Assembly (NCBI RefSeq): GCF_014773265.1 | Contig: NZ_JACWMY010000004.1 | Coordinates: 1-64,000, forward strand | From: Mucilaginibacter pankratovii | GTDB lineage: Bacteria; Bacteroidota; Bacteroidia; Sphingobacteriales; Sphingobacteriaceae | Length of the DNA: 64,000 nt | Reading direction: 5' to 3' | Part shown: piece by piece, positions 1-7,687 of the stretch | Layout of the letters: every line of letters starts with the position of its first letter | Numbering within the stretch: position 1 is the stretch's first letter | Translations under genes and position numbers: made by a program | Notes under the pieces: model-generated | The model's input: only the letters and a program-made list of their open reading frames with translations | The model's database searches: none | What the model was told of the DNA's origin: nothing

Positions 1-71
1 GGGAAAGGCCTCATCAAGGTATTAATGGTAAAAAACCTATTGAAATGTGCACCCTAAACAACAAAAATTAA
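1..71 (+). CDS. C-terminal end of an integrase-core transposase (cut by window start)
   Basis: Only the last 22 codons are in the window, read in the frame that starts at base 3 and stops with TAA at 69-71. They contain ERPHQGINGKKPIEM, the hallmark tail of rve-type (DDE) transposases of the IS3/IS481 kind, where an ERPHQ-G-NG-TPIE motif closes the catalytic domain. No terminal inverted repeat can be identified here. Whether the element is intact cannot be judged because its body lies upstream. Family assignment rests on this one motif. Confidence 0.6.
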   Translation, partial: ERPHQGINGKKPIEMCTLNNKN

Positions 72-108
72 AACCGCTAATCTGTCATCGAATTACTAAA
101 CCCTTACA

Positions 109-196
109 ATTGCGAGGAACGAAGCAATCTCTGCACAGGACTAGCCGCTATGCAAGTCGGCTCTGCTTAATGGGAGATTGCTTCGTTCCTCGCAAT
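109..196. repeat. Perfect 23-bp inverted repeat with 42-nt spacer
   Basis: Bases 109-131 are the exact reverse complement of 174-196. The core word is GCGAGGAACGAAGCAATC. The structure lies between the transposase tail and the YCII gene and would form a long hairpin. It looks like a dispersed palindromic intergenic repeat rather than a terminator, since no T-run follows. No second copy occurs in this window. Confidence 0.75.
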
Positions 197-319
197 GACG
201 CGTGTTTATCATGTCATGCCATTCGCAAACTAATCAACCACCACCTGTCCAATTATGAAAAGCTCACTTGTTATGGGGGTATAAACAAAATATTCAAATA
301 ACATTTAAATTGAAAGATC

Positions 320-673
320 ATGAACGAGTACGCATTAATTATGAGGCATGAGGACGGGAGCAAAATTGCATCGCCCGAGCAAATGCAGGTATGGATGAAG
401 CAAACCATGGATTGGATTGGCACTATTGCGGCCCAAAACAAATTTGTTGGCGGCACGGGGCTTCCGTTTGATGGCGCAAGCGTGGTGGGCCACAACAGTG
501 TGGTAACCAACGGTCCCTTTGGCGACATCAAAGAAACCATAGGGGGCTTGATCACCGTACGGGCAGAATCGCTGGAGGAAGCTATTGAATTTGCTAAAGG
601 TTGCCCGGTGCTGCAGGGCGAGGGCAACACTGTGGAGGTGCGAAGGATAGCAAAGAATGACGGGACGCATTAA
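320..673 (+). CDS. YCII-related (DGPF) domain protein
   Basis: A 117-residue single-domain protein of the YciI/YCII fold, with the signature NGPFGDIKETIGG at about residues 71-83 (the DGPF motif, here NGPF). The C-terminal half (AESLEEAIEFAKGCP) is the usual helix of the family. The protein is cytoplasmic with no signal peptide. It lies 135 nt upstream of an ECF-like sigma factor in the same direction. DGPF proteins are the standard genomic partners of ECF42 sigma factors, so the pair is probably one regulatory unit. The biochemical role of DGPF proteins in these pairs is unknown to me. A MITE-like repeat separates the two genes. Confidence 0.85.
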   Translation: MNEYALIMRHEDGSKIASPEQMQVWMKQTMDWIGTIAAQNKFVGGTGLPFDGASVVGHNSVVTNGPFGDIKETIGGLITVRAESLEEAIEFAKGCPVLQGEGNTVEVRRIAKNDGTH

Positions 674-685
674 AGAATCCAGGAG

Positions 686-786
686 CCTCACCCTGCCCTC
701 TCCAAGGGAGAGGGCTCTTTTTTTCTTCACCCTCTTTGCCGAAGACAGAGAGGGTCGACCAGCGTAGCGTAGTCGGGGTGAGTCAA
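686..786. repeat. MITE-like palindromic element R1 (copy 1)
   Basis: One end reads CCTCACCCTGCCC and the other GGGGTGAGTCAA. Internal hairpins are CCCTCTCC/GGGAGAGGG and ACCCTCTTT/AGAGAGGGT. The right half read in reverse complement matches the element at 27319-27447 almost base for base, including the GCTACGCTG-TCGACCCTCTCT core. The element fills the spacer between the YCII gene and the sigma factor. Confidence 0.75.
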
Positions 787-808
787 ATAACAAATATGTA
801 AATTACCC

Positions 809-2050
809 ATGCAGCAACCCGAGATCATCCCACATCTTTTCCGTACCGAATTCCGCAAAATAACGGCGGTGCTTTGCAAACGCTTCGGGATGGAGAATGT
901 GAATGTTGCCGAGGATATTGCCAGCGAAACCTTCCTCTCGGCGTTGGAGACCTGGCCCTATAAGGGGCTGCCCGAAAACCCTACCGCCTGGCTGTACACC
1001 GTTGCCAAAAACAAGGCGAAGAATATGCTGGCGAGAAACGAGGTGTTCCACAATAAAATAACGCCTTTTGTACAGGCGGAAACGCCGGAAGGGCAGCAGC
1101 CGGATATCGACCTTTCACCCGAAAATATTGCCGATAGTCAGCTGCAAATGCTGTTTGCCATTTGCCATCCGGCCATCCCGCCCGAAGCGCAGATAGGGCT
1201 GGCGCTGCGCATCCTCTGCGGTTTTGGTATAGATGAAATTGCCACAGCCTTTTTAAGCAACAAGGAAACCATTAACAAGCGCCTTTACCGCGCCAAAGAA
1301 AAGCTGCGTGCCGAAAAGGTTACTATGGAGTTCCCGCCTGAAAGCGAGATAGCCGGCCGGTTGCAGCCCGTGCTTACTACGTTATACCTGTTGTTTAATG
1401 AAGGCTATTATTCCGAAAGTCGGGATGAGGTTTTGCGTAACGATCTGTGCCTGGAGGCTATGCGCCTTACCCAAATGCTGATAGCATACCCGCCTACCAA
1501 CCTGCCCAATGTAAACGCGTTGCTGGCGCTGATGTGCTTTCATGCCTCGCGCTTTGAATCGCGCAGGGGCGATAAGGGGCAAATGGTACTTTATCATGAC
1601 CAGGATGAAGCACTTTGGAACCGGGAGCTCATTGCCAAAGGCATCTGGCACCTCAATACGGCGGCCACCGGCGATAAATTGAGTAAATACCACATAGAAG
1701 CCAGCATAGCCTACTGGCATACCATAAAAGAAGATACACCCGAAAAATGGGAAAACATCCTGCAGCTTTTTAACCATTTGCTGGTGCTGGAATATTCGCC
1801 TGTAGCGGCGCTCAACCGTACCTATGCATTGGCAAAAGTGCGTGGTACCGATGTAGCTATTATCGAAGCGGAGAAGTTACAGCTTACCAATAACCCATAT
1901 TACTTTACCCTGCTGGGCGAGCTCTATAAAAATATCGACCCGCAAAAAGCCCTGGAAAATTTACAGCGGGCCTTAGCACTCGCCAAAACACAGGCAGATA
2001 AGCTGGTGATACAGGCGGGCATACATAACTTAACCGGGGCGAAGAACTGA
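809..2050 (+). CDS. ECF42-type RNA polymerase sigma factor with C-terminal extension (DUF6596)
   Basis: The protein has 413 residues. Sigma region 2 spans about residues 8-75 (FGMENVNVAEDIASETFL, then ENPTAWLYTVAKNKAKNML). Region 4 spans about 105-165 (IALRILCGFGIDEIATAFL, then KETINKRLYRAKEKLR). A roughly 230-residue C-terminal extension (GYYSESRD, LCLEAMRLTQML, ALMCFHASRFESR) follows, ending in TPR-like helices. This architecture is typical of ECF42 factors, which lack a classical anti-sigma and carry the extension instead. The upstream YCII/DGPF gene supports the assignment. It probably directs RNA polymerase to a small regulon including its own operon; the signal is not evident from the sequence. 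Confidence 0.9.
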   Translation: MQQPEIIPHLFRTEFRKITAVLCKRFGMENVNVAEDIASETFLSALETWPYKGLPENPTAWLYTVAKNKAKNMLARNEVFHNKITPFVQAETPEGQQPDIDLSPENIADSQLQMLFAICHPAIPPEAQIGLALRILCGFGIDEIATAFLSNKETINKRLYRAKEKLRAEKVTMEFPPESEIAGRLQPVLTTLYLLFNEGYYSESRDEVLRNDLCLEAMRLTQMLIAYPPTNLPNVNALLALMCFHASRFESRRGDKGQMVLYHDQDEALWNRELIAKGIWHLNTAATGDKLSKYHIEASIAYWHTIKEDTPEKWENILQLFNHLLVLEYSPVAALNRTYALAKVRGTDVAIIEAEKLQLTNNPYYFTLLGELYKNIDPQKALENLQRALALAKTQADKLVIQAGIHNLTGAKN

Positions 2051-2123
2051 ACAGGCAATAATTACATAAGGCTTGAAAACCTTCAAAAGCTATTTTGTAC
2101 TTTTGGCGCATAACTCATCGCCC

Positions 2124-2582
2124 ATGAACCACATCTTTGTTCGCTCAGGTAAATTATTAGCCACAACTGCTCTTATTGCTCTTTCGGCATGTAACAACGC
2201 ATCCAAAACCGCTGAAACTAAAACCGACAGCACGGCAACAACGGAAGCCACAGCAGCCGCACCTGCTGCTACAGGCCAAACCGGTACCCTGATAGGCGCA
2301 TGGCACGATGAAGCCATTAAATCAGAAAAAGGCGAATCGATAGCATATGAACTCATCAGTTCGGGCGAGAAACACTATATACAGGCCATTACCTTTGTAG
2401 GTAATAACCTAAAGCTGAACGATACGCCGCCCATCACTCCATCCGCATCTGAACTAAAAAAAGACGGTGATAAATACACCAGCATCGAACGCCCATCCGA
2501 ATATTACCAAATAGATAAAAATGGCGACCTGCTTATTTACGATGGCACCGAAATGGTTGCTAAGTGCAAAAAGCTGATATAA
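2124..2582 (+). CDS. Predicted lipoprotein, unknown function
   Basis: The ATG at 2124 is preferred over an in-frame TTG at 2073 because it puts a lipoprotein signal at the N-terminus: Lys/Arg-containing start, hydrophobic ATTALIAL, then lipobox LSAC with Cys23. The mature part opens with an Ala/Thr-rich linker (about residues 25-55). A compact domain of about 95 residues follows (IGAWHDEAIKSEKGE ... YQIDKNGDLLIYDG), resembling small lipocalin-like or copper-resistance-type beta domains. I do not recognise a named family. It is probably anchored in the envelope. Confidence 0.7.
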   Translation: MNHIFVRSGKLLATTALIALSACNNASKTAETKTDSTATTEATAAAPAATGQTGTLIGAWHDEAIKSEKGESIAYELISSGEKHYIQAITFVGNNLKLNDTPPITPSASELKKDGDKYTSIERPSEYYQIDKNGDLLIYDGTEMVAKCKKLI

Positions 2583-2590
2583 GCTTTTCC

Positions 2591-2701
2591 CGTCATACCG
2601 AACTTGTTTCGGTACCCCACACGGCAGGCTTGCGGTCATGCAAAGCGGTTAAGCAATTGGCTACTCTTATGATGGGGTGTTGAAACAATTTCAACATGAC
2701 G
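2591..2701. repeat. 110-bp palindromic intergenic element R4 (copy 1)
   Basis: The element starts CGTCATACCGAAC and ends TCAACATGACG. The ends CGTCAT/ATGACG are complementary. Inside are hairpins CCGAACttGTTTCGG and GTTGAAAcaaTTTCAAC, plus the invariant stretch CCCCACACGGCA. A second copy with the same plan lies at 21825-21933. It follows the lipoprotein gene and contains no coding sequence. Confidence 0.75.
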
Positions 2702-2758
2702 TTGGTGTTTGCACAATATGCGTTGAAACAAAATCTGACGTTTCTCCATTAATCTTAA

Positions 2759-3514
2759 ATGGAAAATGAGGGCAAATACTATTCGGGCACCAGCGGCCTG
2801 GTGCTACCCGTACCCAATAAGCTATCGTATCCGCCCAATTATCAGGATAAAAGCCGCCTCTGCTATTATGCCTCGCTACAGAACAGTATAGAGGTAAACA
2901 GCTCCTTTTATAAAGTACCCATGGCTGCCACCGTACAAAAATGGGCGGCCGATGTTCCGGAGAACTTTTGTTTTACCTATAAGCTTTGGCGCAACGTTAC
3001 GCACAATAAAGGCCTCATATACAACCCCGAAGATATCACCCGTTTTATGCAGGTAATTGCACAGGCCGGCGATAAAAAAGGCAGCCTGCTGGTACAATTC
3101 CCGGCGAGTATTACCATAGCCAACCGCCCGCAGATGGAAATGCTGCTGCAGGATATTTACAACGCTAATACCGATGGCTGGCATATAGCTATAGAATTCC
3201 GCAGCAAAACCTGGTACCGCGATGATATTTACAGCCTGCTGCGCGGCTATCAAATGGCCATTGTACTGCACGATATGCCAAAATCGGCACCGCCTATGCT
3301 GGAGCAGGATGTTCCTTTCGTATATCTCCGTTTTCATGGGCCGGGTGGAAGTTACCGGGGTAGTTATAGCGATGAGATCATCTCCGAATACGCCGGATAT
3401 ATTGCTGAATGGCTTGAGGAAGACAAAACGGTTTATACCTATTTTAACAACACCATGGGCGATGCGCTGAATAATTTAATAACACTGAATGAATATGTGA
3501 CTGCAATGCGTTAA
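2759..3514 (+). CDS. DUF72 (YecE-like) family protein
   Basis: A 251-residue TIM-barrel-like protein of the DUF72/YecE family. Recognisable blocks are YYSGTSGL near the N-terminus, IEVNSSFYKVP (about residues 44-54), a W-x10-F-x-YKLWR stretch, LVQFP (about 113-117), IAIEFRSKTWY (about 142-152), VYLRFHGPGG (about 189-198) and VYTYFNNTMGDA near the end. Length is normal for the family. No signal peptide. Its biochemical role is unknown. It stands alone after repeat R4, and its stop codon overlaps by 4 bp the stop codon of a small convergent gene. Confidence 0.9.
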   Translation: MENEGKYYSGTSGLVLPVPNKLSYPPNYQDKSRLCYYASLQNSIEVNSSFYKVPMAATVQKWAADVPENFCFTYKLWRNVTHNKGLIYNPEDITRFMQVIAQAGDKKGSLLVQFPASITIANRPQMEMLLQDIYNANTDGWHIAIEFRSKTWYRDDIYSLLRGYQMAIVLHDMPKSAPPMLEQDVPFVYLRFHGPGGSYRGSYSDEIISEYAGYIAEWLEEDKTVYTYFNNTMGDALNNLITLNEYVTAMR

Positions 3515-3693
3515 TTGCCGCTAAACTCCTTCAGTAACGTGGCGTTTGCTTCCTCGTCATCAAGCCGCCTGGAATTTAATACGATGAAAATTCCTATCGG
3601 CCACAACAAAAGGCCGTACATAAAACTATTAAACCCGCCGATAACCCGCTTCCTGCCAATTTTGTAGAATATAAAGGCAATTATAAGGGTCAT
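3511..3693 (-). CDS. Small hypothetical membrane protein
   Basis: A 60-residue product with one likely transmembrane helix (MYGLLLWPIGIFIVLN, residues 25-40) and a hydrophobic N-terminus (MTLIIAFIFYKIG). It ends in an acidic soluble tail. It is convergent with the DUF72 gene, with a 4-bp overlap of the ends. Support is the plausible membrane topology and the lack of any better reading of this strand; no family is recognised. Confidence 0.5.
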   Translation of the reverse strand: MTLIIAFIFYKIGRKRVIGGFNSFMYGLLLWPIGIFIVLNSRRLDDEEANATLLKEFSGN

Positions 3694-3931
3694 TGTGCTG
3701 ATTTAGATTTAAGGCTAAAGATAATGAAACAGGCTGTAATATAACCAACACAGTAAACCCGCCTCCTGAAATTCGCCTCATTCGTGAAATTAGTGTTCAA
3801 TCAATTCGTGTCTTTTGTAACATCTTTATGCCTTTTAAGTATAAACGTTTTTACATATAGCCGAACATTAAACCATCCCCCGCCATCACCGTCTATCCTT
3901 ACAAACAATATAAAAAGTAAAAAAAGAAAAC

Positions 3932-4645
3932 ATGAAAAAGATACTATTGATGATAACCATGGTGTTGGGTCTAAGTGTATTAGCCCAGGCGCAAACCAAA
4001 GAAAGGCAACATAAAACCCCCGAGCAACGTGCAGAGCGTGTTACCGGGATGCTGCAGAAAAAACTAAGCTTAAGTGCAGATCAATCTGCCAAAGTGAAGG
4101 CGATATTGTTAACCCAGGCAACCCAAATGGAAAGCCTGAAAGCCAACAAAAGCGACGATAAAAAAGCAAACCGTGAGGCCTTTAAAACCCAGCTGCAAAA
4201 AACCGACAGCGAGCTTGCAGCAGTGTTTACCGCCGATCAGAACAAAACCTACAGCGAGTTTAAAGCAAAGATGAAAGACAGGTTTAAAGGCGGGCACAGG
4301 ATGATGGCGCACAACCGTAAAAGTGGGATGAAAAACCCTGCACAACGTGCCGAGCGCATGACAGGTATGCTGCAAAAGAAACTGAATCTGAGCGACGACC
4401 AGTCGGCTAAAGTGAAAGCGATATTTGTAGCCCGCGCTGCACAGGTAGATAGCCTTAAAGCTAAAAACCCCGGCGACCGCAAAGCAAACCGCGAAGCATT
4501 TAAAGCGCTGAAACAAGATACTGATAAACAATTGCAGGCTGTGTTAACCGCTGATCAGCAGAAGACCTACAGCGAACTGAAAGCGCAAATGAAAGAGCGC
4601 CATAAAGGTAAAAGAGACGTAATGGCCGCTCCAAAAGAAGGTTAA
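3932..4645 (+). CDS. Exported Spy/LTXXQ-like protein with an internal tandem duplication
   Basis: A 237-residue protein with a signal peptide ending ...VLAQAQ/T (cleavage about residue 21). The mature chain consists of two homologous helical units, about residues 30-116 and 137-223, offset by 106 residues. Both contain QRAER-TGMLQKKL-LS-DQSAKVKAI, KKANREAF and TADQ-KTYSE-KA-MK. Such Met/Gln/Lys-rich helical proteins resemble the Spy/CpxP family of periplasmic chaperones or stress sensors, which normally carry a single unit. A strong terminator follows at 4682-4714, so it is probably monocistronic. The chaperone role is inferred from family resemblance only. Confidence 0.8.
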   Translation: MKKILLMITMVLGLSVLAQAQTKERQHKTPEQRAERVTGMLQKKLSLSADQSAKVKAILLTQATQMESLKANKSDDKKANREAFKTQLQKTDSELAAVFTADQNKTYSEFKAKMKDRFKGGHRMMAHNRKSGMKNPAQRAERMTGMLQKKLNLSDDQSAKVKAIFVARAAQVDSLKAKNPGDRKANREAFKALKQDTDKQLQAVLTADQQKTYSELKAQMKERHKGKRDVMAAPKEG

Positions 4646-4681
4646 GAAAATATTTTTGCCGATCCATAGTTTTAAGAGAGG

Positions 4682-4714
4682 GCGGACGATCATCATGGTC
4701 GTCCGCTTTTTTTT
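4682..4714 (+). terminator. Rho-independent terminator after the Spy-like gene
   Basis: The stem GCGGACGA/TCGTCCGC (4682-4689 with 4699-4706, 8 perfect pairs, 9-nt loop) is followed by eight T at 4707-4714. Confidence 0.9.
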
Positions 4715-4715
4715 A

Positions 4716-4789
4716 GCCTCACCCCGGCCCTCTCCAGGGGAGAGGGAGTTTCTTAAAGTCCTCTCCTTTGGAGAGTATTAGGTTAGGCT
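4716..4789. repeat. Partial R1-type palindromic repeat
   Basis: It begins GCCTCACCCCGGCCC and ends GGTTAGGC. Internal hairpins are CCCTCTCC/GGGAGAGGG and CTCTCCtttGGAGAG. It is related to the MITE-like R1 elements at 686, 27319 and 32475 but lacks the TTGACTCACC terminus. It sits between the terminator and the convergent transporter gene. Confidence 0.6.
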
Positions 4790-4801
4790 AATTGGGCTTT
4801 T

Positions 4802-5212
4802 TTAATGCGGCAATCTATCGCGCAGCAAACCATAAACCCAGGTACCTGCAATAGCGCTTAATAAAGTAACCAGCACAACCGCAAAACCGCCACCGATCTG
4901 CGCGAACAGCGGGCCGGGACAAGCTCCGGTTATGGCCCAACCGAGACCAAATATCAACCCACCATAAACATTTCCCCAATGGAAGGTTTTTTGAGGGATG
5001 ATAACCAGCTCGCCGCTGATGGTTTTGATGTTGAAGCGTTTGATGATGGCGATAGAAACCATGGCAACTACAATGGCGCTGCCAATGATGCCGTACATAT
5101 GGAATGCCTGCAAGTGGAACATCTCTTGGACGCGAAACCAAGATACCACTTCGGATTTGATGAGGATAACACCAAAGAGCAATCCGAGGAAAAGGAATTT
5201 TAGGTTCTTCAT
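4802..5212 (-). CDS. YeeE/YedE-type transporter, second half (DUF6691-like)
   Basis: The start [10 protein letters not shown] at 5212 gives 136 residues and an ATGA overlap (5209-5212) with the upstream gene's stop; a longer reading would run far into that gene. The product is an integral membrane protein of about four helices. It carries the YeeE/YedE hallmark GLGWAITGACPGP at about residues 85-97, with the conserved Cys in the pore. Such half-size pairs are believed to transport thiosulfate or other sulfur species across the inner membrane. The translational coupling supports a heterodimer. The substrate is inferred from the family. Confidence 0.85.
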   Translation of the reverse strand: MKNLKFLFLGLLFGVILIKSEVVSWFRVQEMFHLQAFHMYGIIGSAIVVAMVSIAIIKRFNIKTISGELVIIPQKTFHWGNVYGGLIFGLGWAITGACPGPLFAQIGGGFAVVLVTLLSAIAGTWVYGLLRDRLPH

Positions 5213-5769
5213 AAGGCTAATAGGTAAGGGAGTATAAACCATGCCATTACAAAGCCGCCGGCCATAAAACAGCAGGTAGCCACCAGCGATGGCCATTGCA
5301 GCGATGAGATACCCATAATAGCATGTCCCGAGGTACAGCCGCCTGCATACCGTGTACCAAAGCCTACCAAAAAGCCGCCTATAACCATAAACACCAATCC
5401 GCGAAGCGTAAACAACGCGCCGAAGCTGAAGATATCCTGTGGCAGCAAGCCGCTAAAATCTGTCACGCCTTGTTTTTGAAGCAGGGCGGTGGTGGCGGGA
5501 TTAATGGCAACCGGTGCAGGGTTGGACAAGTAATGAACGGCTATAAAACCACCCAGCGCAATGCCTGCAACAAAAAACAGGTTCCAGCTTTCTTTACGCC
5601 AGTCGTACTTAAAAAAGGAGATATTAGCGGGCAGGCAAGCCGCACAAATATGCCGTAAGGAAGATGATATGCCGAAAGCCTTATTGCCAAGCAGCAGCAG
5701 GGCCGGCACAATTAAGCCTATCAAAGGGCCCGCAACGTACCAGGGCCAGGGTTGTTTTATCCATTCCAT
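5209..5769 (-). CDS. YeeE/YedE-type transporter, first half
   Basis: The start [18 protein letters not shown] at 5769 gives 186 residues, as is usual for this family; the upstream in-frame extension lies in repeat-like DNA. The product is hydrophobic with about five membrane segments. The conserved Cys-containing motifs are [11 protein letters not shown] (about residues 43-53) and [16 protein letters not shown] (about 142-157). The GGCTSGH motif is diagnostic of the YeeE/YedE (sulfur transport) family. It forms a two-gene operon with the overlapping downstream half. Confidence 0.87.
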   Translation of the reverse strand: MEWIKQPWPWYVAGPLIGLIVPALLLLGNKAFGISSSLRHICAACLPANISFFKYDWRKESWNLFFVAGIALGGFIAVHYLSNPAPVAINPATTALLQKQGVTDFSGLLPQDIFSFGALFTLRGLVFMVIGGFLVGFGTRYAGGCTSGHAIMGISSLQWPSLVATCCFMAGGFVMAWFILPYLLAL

Positions 5770-5790
5770 TGGTAGCAAATATAGGTGGCA

Positions 5791-5887
5791 GAGTCCATAA
5801 GTCAGTAAGTCCGCAAGTCCGAAAGAGGAAATTACCGTAAAGTGATTCGTCATTAGACTTTCCGACTTACGGACTTCCGACTTTAAA
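5791..5887. repeat. Octamer-period imperfect palindrome
   Basis: The left arm (5792-5825) is four degenerate 8-nt units of the form AGTCCGNA. The right arm (about 5856-5885) is made of the reverse complement of the same word (GACTTNCG/GACTTCCG). The arms bracket about 30 nt of AT-rich DNA. It lies in the divergent spacer between the YeeE pair and the HipA-like gene. It belongs to the periodic palindrome family described in the findings. Confidence 0.7.
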
Positions 5888-5922
5888 CTTTTTCCCCCTA
5901 TCTTAGTCCCTCTAAATTACCT

Positions 5923-6717
5923 ATGACTTACATTCCACCGCAATTACGCACCGTAAACGTTACCCGCTATGTTACGCCTCTGCGCGAGGGGGGCTCGCTG
6001 CCCGCCATTGCCGAGGCAGACGACGGTTTTTTGTATGTCCTCAAGTTTCGTGGAGCCGGGCAGGGGCCCAAGGCGCTTATTGCCGAACTGATAGGTGGCG
6101 AAATTGCCCGCACACTCGGTTTTAAAATGCCCGAACTGGTTTTTGTAAACCTGGATGAAGCCTTTGGCCGTACCGAAGCTGATGAGGAAATCCAGGATCT
6201 GCTGAAATTCAGCGTGGGCCTAAACCTGGCATTACATTACCTGCAGGGCGCCATTACCTTCGACCCAACGGTTACCGTTGTAGAGCCCAAACTGGCTTCG
6301 CAAATTGTATGGCTGGATGCCCTGCTCACCAATGTAGACCGCACCGCCCGCAACACCAATATGCTGATGTGGCATAAAGAGCTCTGGTTGATAGACCATG
6401 GCGCCGCCTTGTATTTCCACCATAGTATGGATAACTGGGAGGAGCAGGCCCTGCGCCCCTTTGTGCAGATAAAAGACCATGTACTGCTGCGCAAAGCCTC
6501 AGAGCTGGAACAGGTGGATGCCGAATTTAAAGCTATCTTAACGCCGGAGGTAATTAACGCTATCGTATCCATCATCCCGGATGCCTGGCTGGTGGATAGA
6601 TCGTTCGAAACGGAAGGCGACCAGCGGCAGGTGTACGCACAATTTTTAAACAAACGCTTAGCAAACTCTGATATTTTTCTAAAGGAAGCACAACATGCAA
6701 GATCGCAACTTATTTGA
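5923..6717 (+). CDS. HipA-like kinase family protein
   Basis: A 264-residue protein with the reduced HipA/PI3K-like kinase core. A probable ATP-binding Lys41 sits in YVLKF, a catalytic-loop-like DR---N is at 139-144 (LTNVDRTARNTN), and a metal-binding-like DHG is at 158-160 (WLIDHGAAL). It lacks the N-terminal HipA domain and there is no HipB-like DNA-binding antitoxin beside it. Instead it overlaps by 23 bp with a DUF3037 gene, and I recall this pairing as conserved in many bacteria. The substrate and any toxin role are unknown, so calling it a toxin would be unsupported. Confidence 0.82.
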   Translation: MTYIPPQLRTVNVTRYVTPLREGGSLPAIAEADDGFLYVLKFRGAGQGPKALIAELIGGEIARTLGFKMPELVFVNLDEAFGRTEADEEIQDLLKFSVGLNLALHYLQGAITFDPTVTVVEPKLASQIVWLDALLTNVDRTARNTNMLMWHKELWLIDHGAALYFHHSMDNWEEQALRPFVQIKDHVLLRKASELEQVDAEFKAILTPEVINAIVSIIPDAWLVDRSFETEGDQRQVYAQFLNKRLANSDIFLKEAQHARSQLI

Positions 6718-7078
6718 GTATGCCGTTATCCGCGTGGTGCCCAGGGTAGAACGCGAGGAGTTTATGAACGTGGGGGTGATATTGTACTGCGCCAAACACA
6801 AGTACCTCAAAATGATGTACCAGGTAGATAAAGAGCGCCTGCAGGCTTTTTTTAAAGATATCGACCTGGAAGGGGTGGAAGAAAACCTTATCTCTTTTCA
6901 GCGTATTAGCGAAGGCGGTAAAGACGCCGGCCCGATAGGCCTGCTGGACGCGCCGTCGCGTTTCCGCTGGTTAACGGCTACGCGGAGTACGGTGGTGCAA
7001 ACCTCCAAAGTACATCCGGGCTTTTGTATTGATGGGGATGAAACGGTAGAAAGGTTATATAAACAGCTCGTATTATAA
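6695..7078 (+). CDS. DUF3037 family protein
   Basis: A 127-residue protein with the family's N-terminal signature EYAVIRVVPRVEREEFMNVGVILYC (about residues 8-32) and a C-terminal R-S-VVQTSKVHPG block. It overlaps the HipA-like gene by 23 bp, so the two are translationally coupled and probably act together. The function is unknown. No signal peptide or membrane segment is present. Confidence 0.85.
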   Translation: MQDRNLFEYAVIRVVPRVEREEFMNVGVILYCAKHKYLKMMYQVDKERLQAFFKDIDLEGVEENLISFQRISEGGKDAGPIGLLDAPSRFRWLTATRSTVVQTSKVHPGFCIDGDETVERLYKQLVL

Positions 7079-7093
7079 TAGTAAAGCTTCTAA

Positions 7094-7126
7094 AGCCCTA
7101 TCCTATGGAGAGGGTTTGGGTGAGGC
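7094..7126. repeat. Short R1-type hairpin repeat
   Basis: The stem CCCTATCC/GGAGAGGG is followed by TTTGGGTGAGGC, matching one end of the R1-type repeats. It occupies the spacer after the DUF3037 gene and may end its transcript, although there is no true T-run. Confidence 0.45.
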
Positions 7127-7174
7127 TAATGCACTTGTATCTCACAAATAATACATCATAAATCTCTCAAAACA

Positions 7175-7642
7175 ATGAAAATCAAGTTCTTATTTATCCC
7201 GCTGGTTGCTTTAGCGGCATGTAAACAACCATCCGCCGAAAAAACTATTGTCGATGTGCCGATTACACCTCTCCAGGGTACCTGGAAGCTGATATCGGCA
7301 GTGAAAATTATTAAGGCCGATACGGCTATTACTTATCCTGAAAAAGGCCAGGAAGATGAAATGATCAAAGTGATCAACGGCGACCACTTCGCGTTCTTTA
7401 AACACGATCTAAAAAAGGGCGGCAAACCAATCTTCGATTCGGGTGCGGGTACATACTCATTAACCGGCGACAATTATACCGAAAACCTGCAGTACTGCAA
7501 CTACCGCGAATGGGAAGGTCATTCCTTCAACTTTAAGGTAAGTTTTAAAGGCGATACCCTGCAGCAAAAAGGCATTGAAAAGATCGACAGCCTGAAAATA
7601 GACCAGGAAATTGTGGAAACCTATATCAGGATAAAAAAATAG
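7175..7642 (+). CDS. Predicted lipoprotein with lipocalin-like domain
   Basis: A 155-residue protein with lipobox ALAAC (Cys16) after a short hydrophobic signal. The mature domain opens LQGTWKLISAVKI (about residues 31-43) and continues with alternating beta-type segments (FAFFKHDL, AGTYSLTGDNYTENL, FNFKVSFKGDTLQQKG). This is the pattern of small lipocalin-like or DUF4488-type domains common in Bacteroidota. The ligand is unknown. It precedes the ThuA gene in the same direction by 45 nt, so co-transcription is likely. Confidence 0.75.
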   Translation: MKIKFLFIPLVALAACKQPSAEKTIVDVPITPLQGTWKLISAVKIIKADTAITYPEKGQEDEMIKVINGDHFAFFKHDLKKGGKPIFDSGAGTYSLTGDNYTENLQYCNYREWEGHSFNFKVSFKGDTLQQKGIEKIDSLKIDQEIVETYIRIKK

Positions 7643-7687
7643 CTGCTGTTCACTGTTCCTTTAACCGTACTAAACCAACATAATACT

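Noticed and set aside
47..301. Plus-strand frame of 84 codons
   Set aside because: It runs through the transposase tail and the 23-bp inverted repeat and has an improbable composition.
335..793. Minus-strand frame of 152 codons opposite the YCII gene
   Set aside because: Antisense shadow of a clear YCII-family gene; the upstream part is repeat R1.
803..1051. Minus-strand frame opposite the sigma factor
   Set aside because: Shadow of conserved sigma region coding sequence.
5923..7078. Classical HipBA toxin-antitoxin module
   Set aside because: No HipB helix-turn-helix gene is adjacent; the partner is DUF3037.
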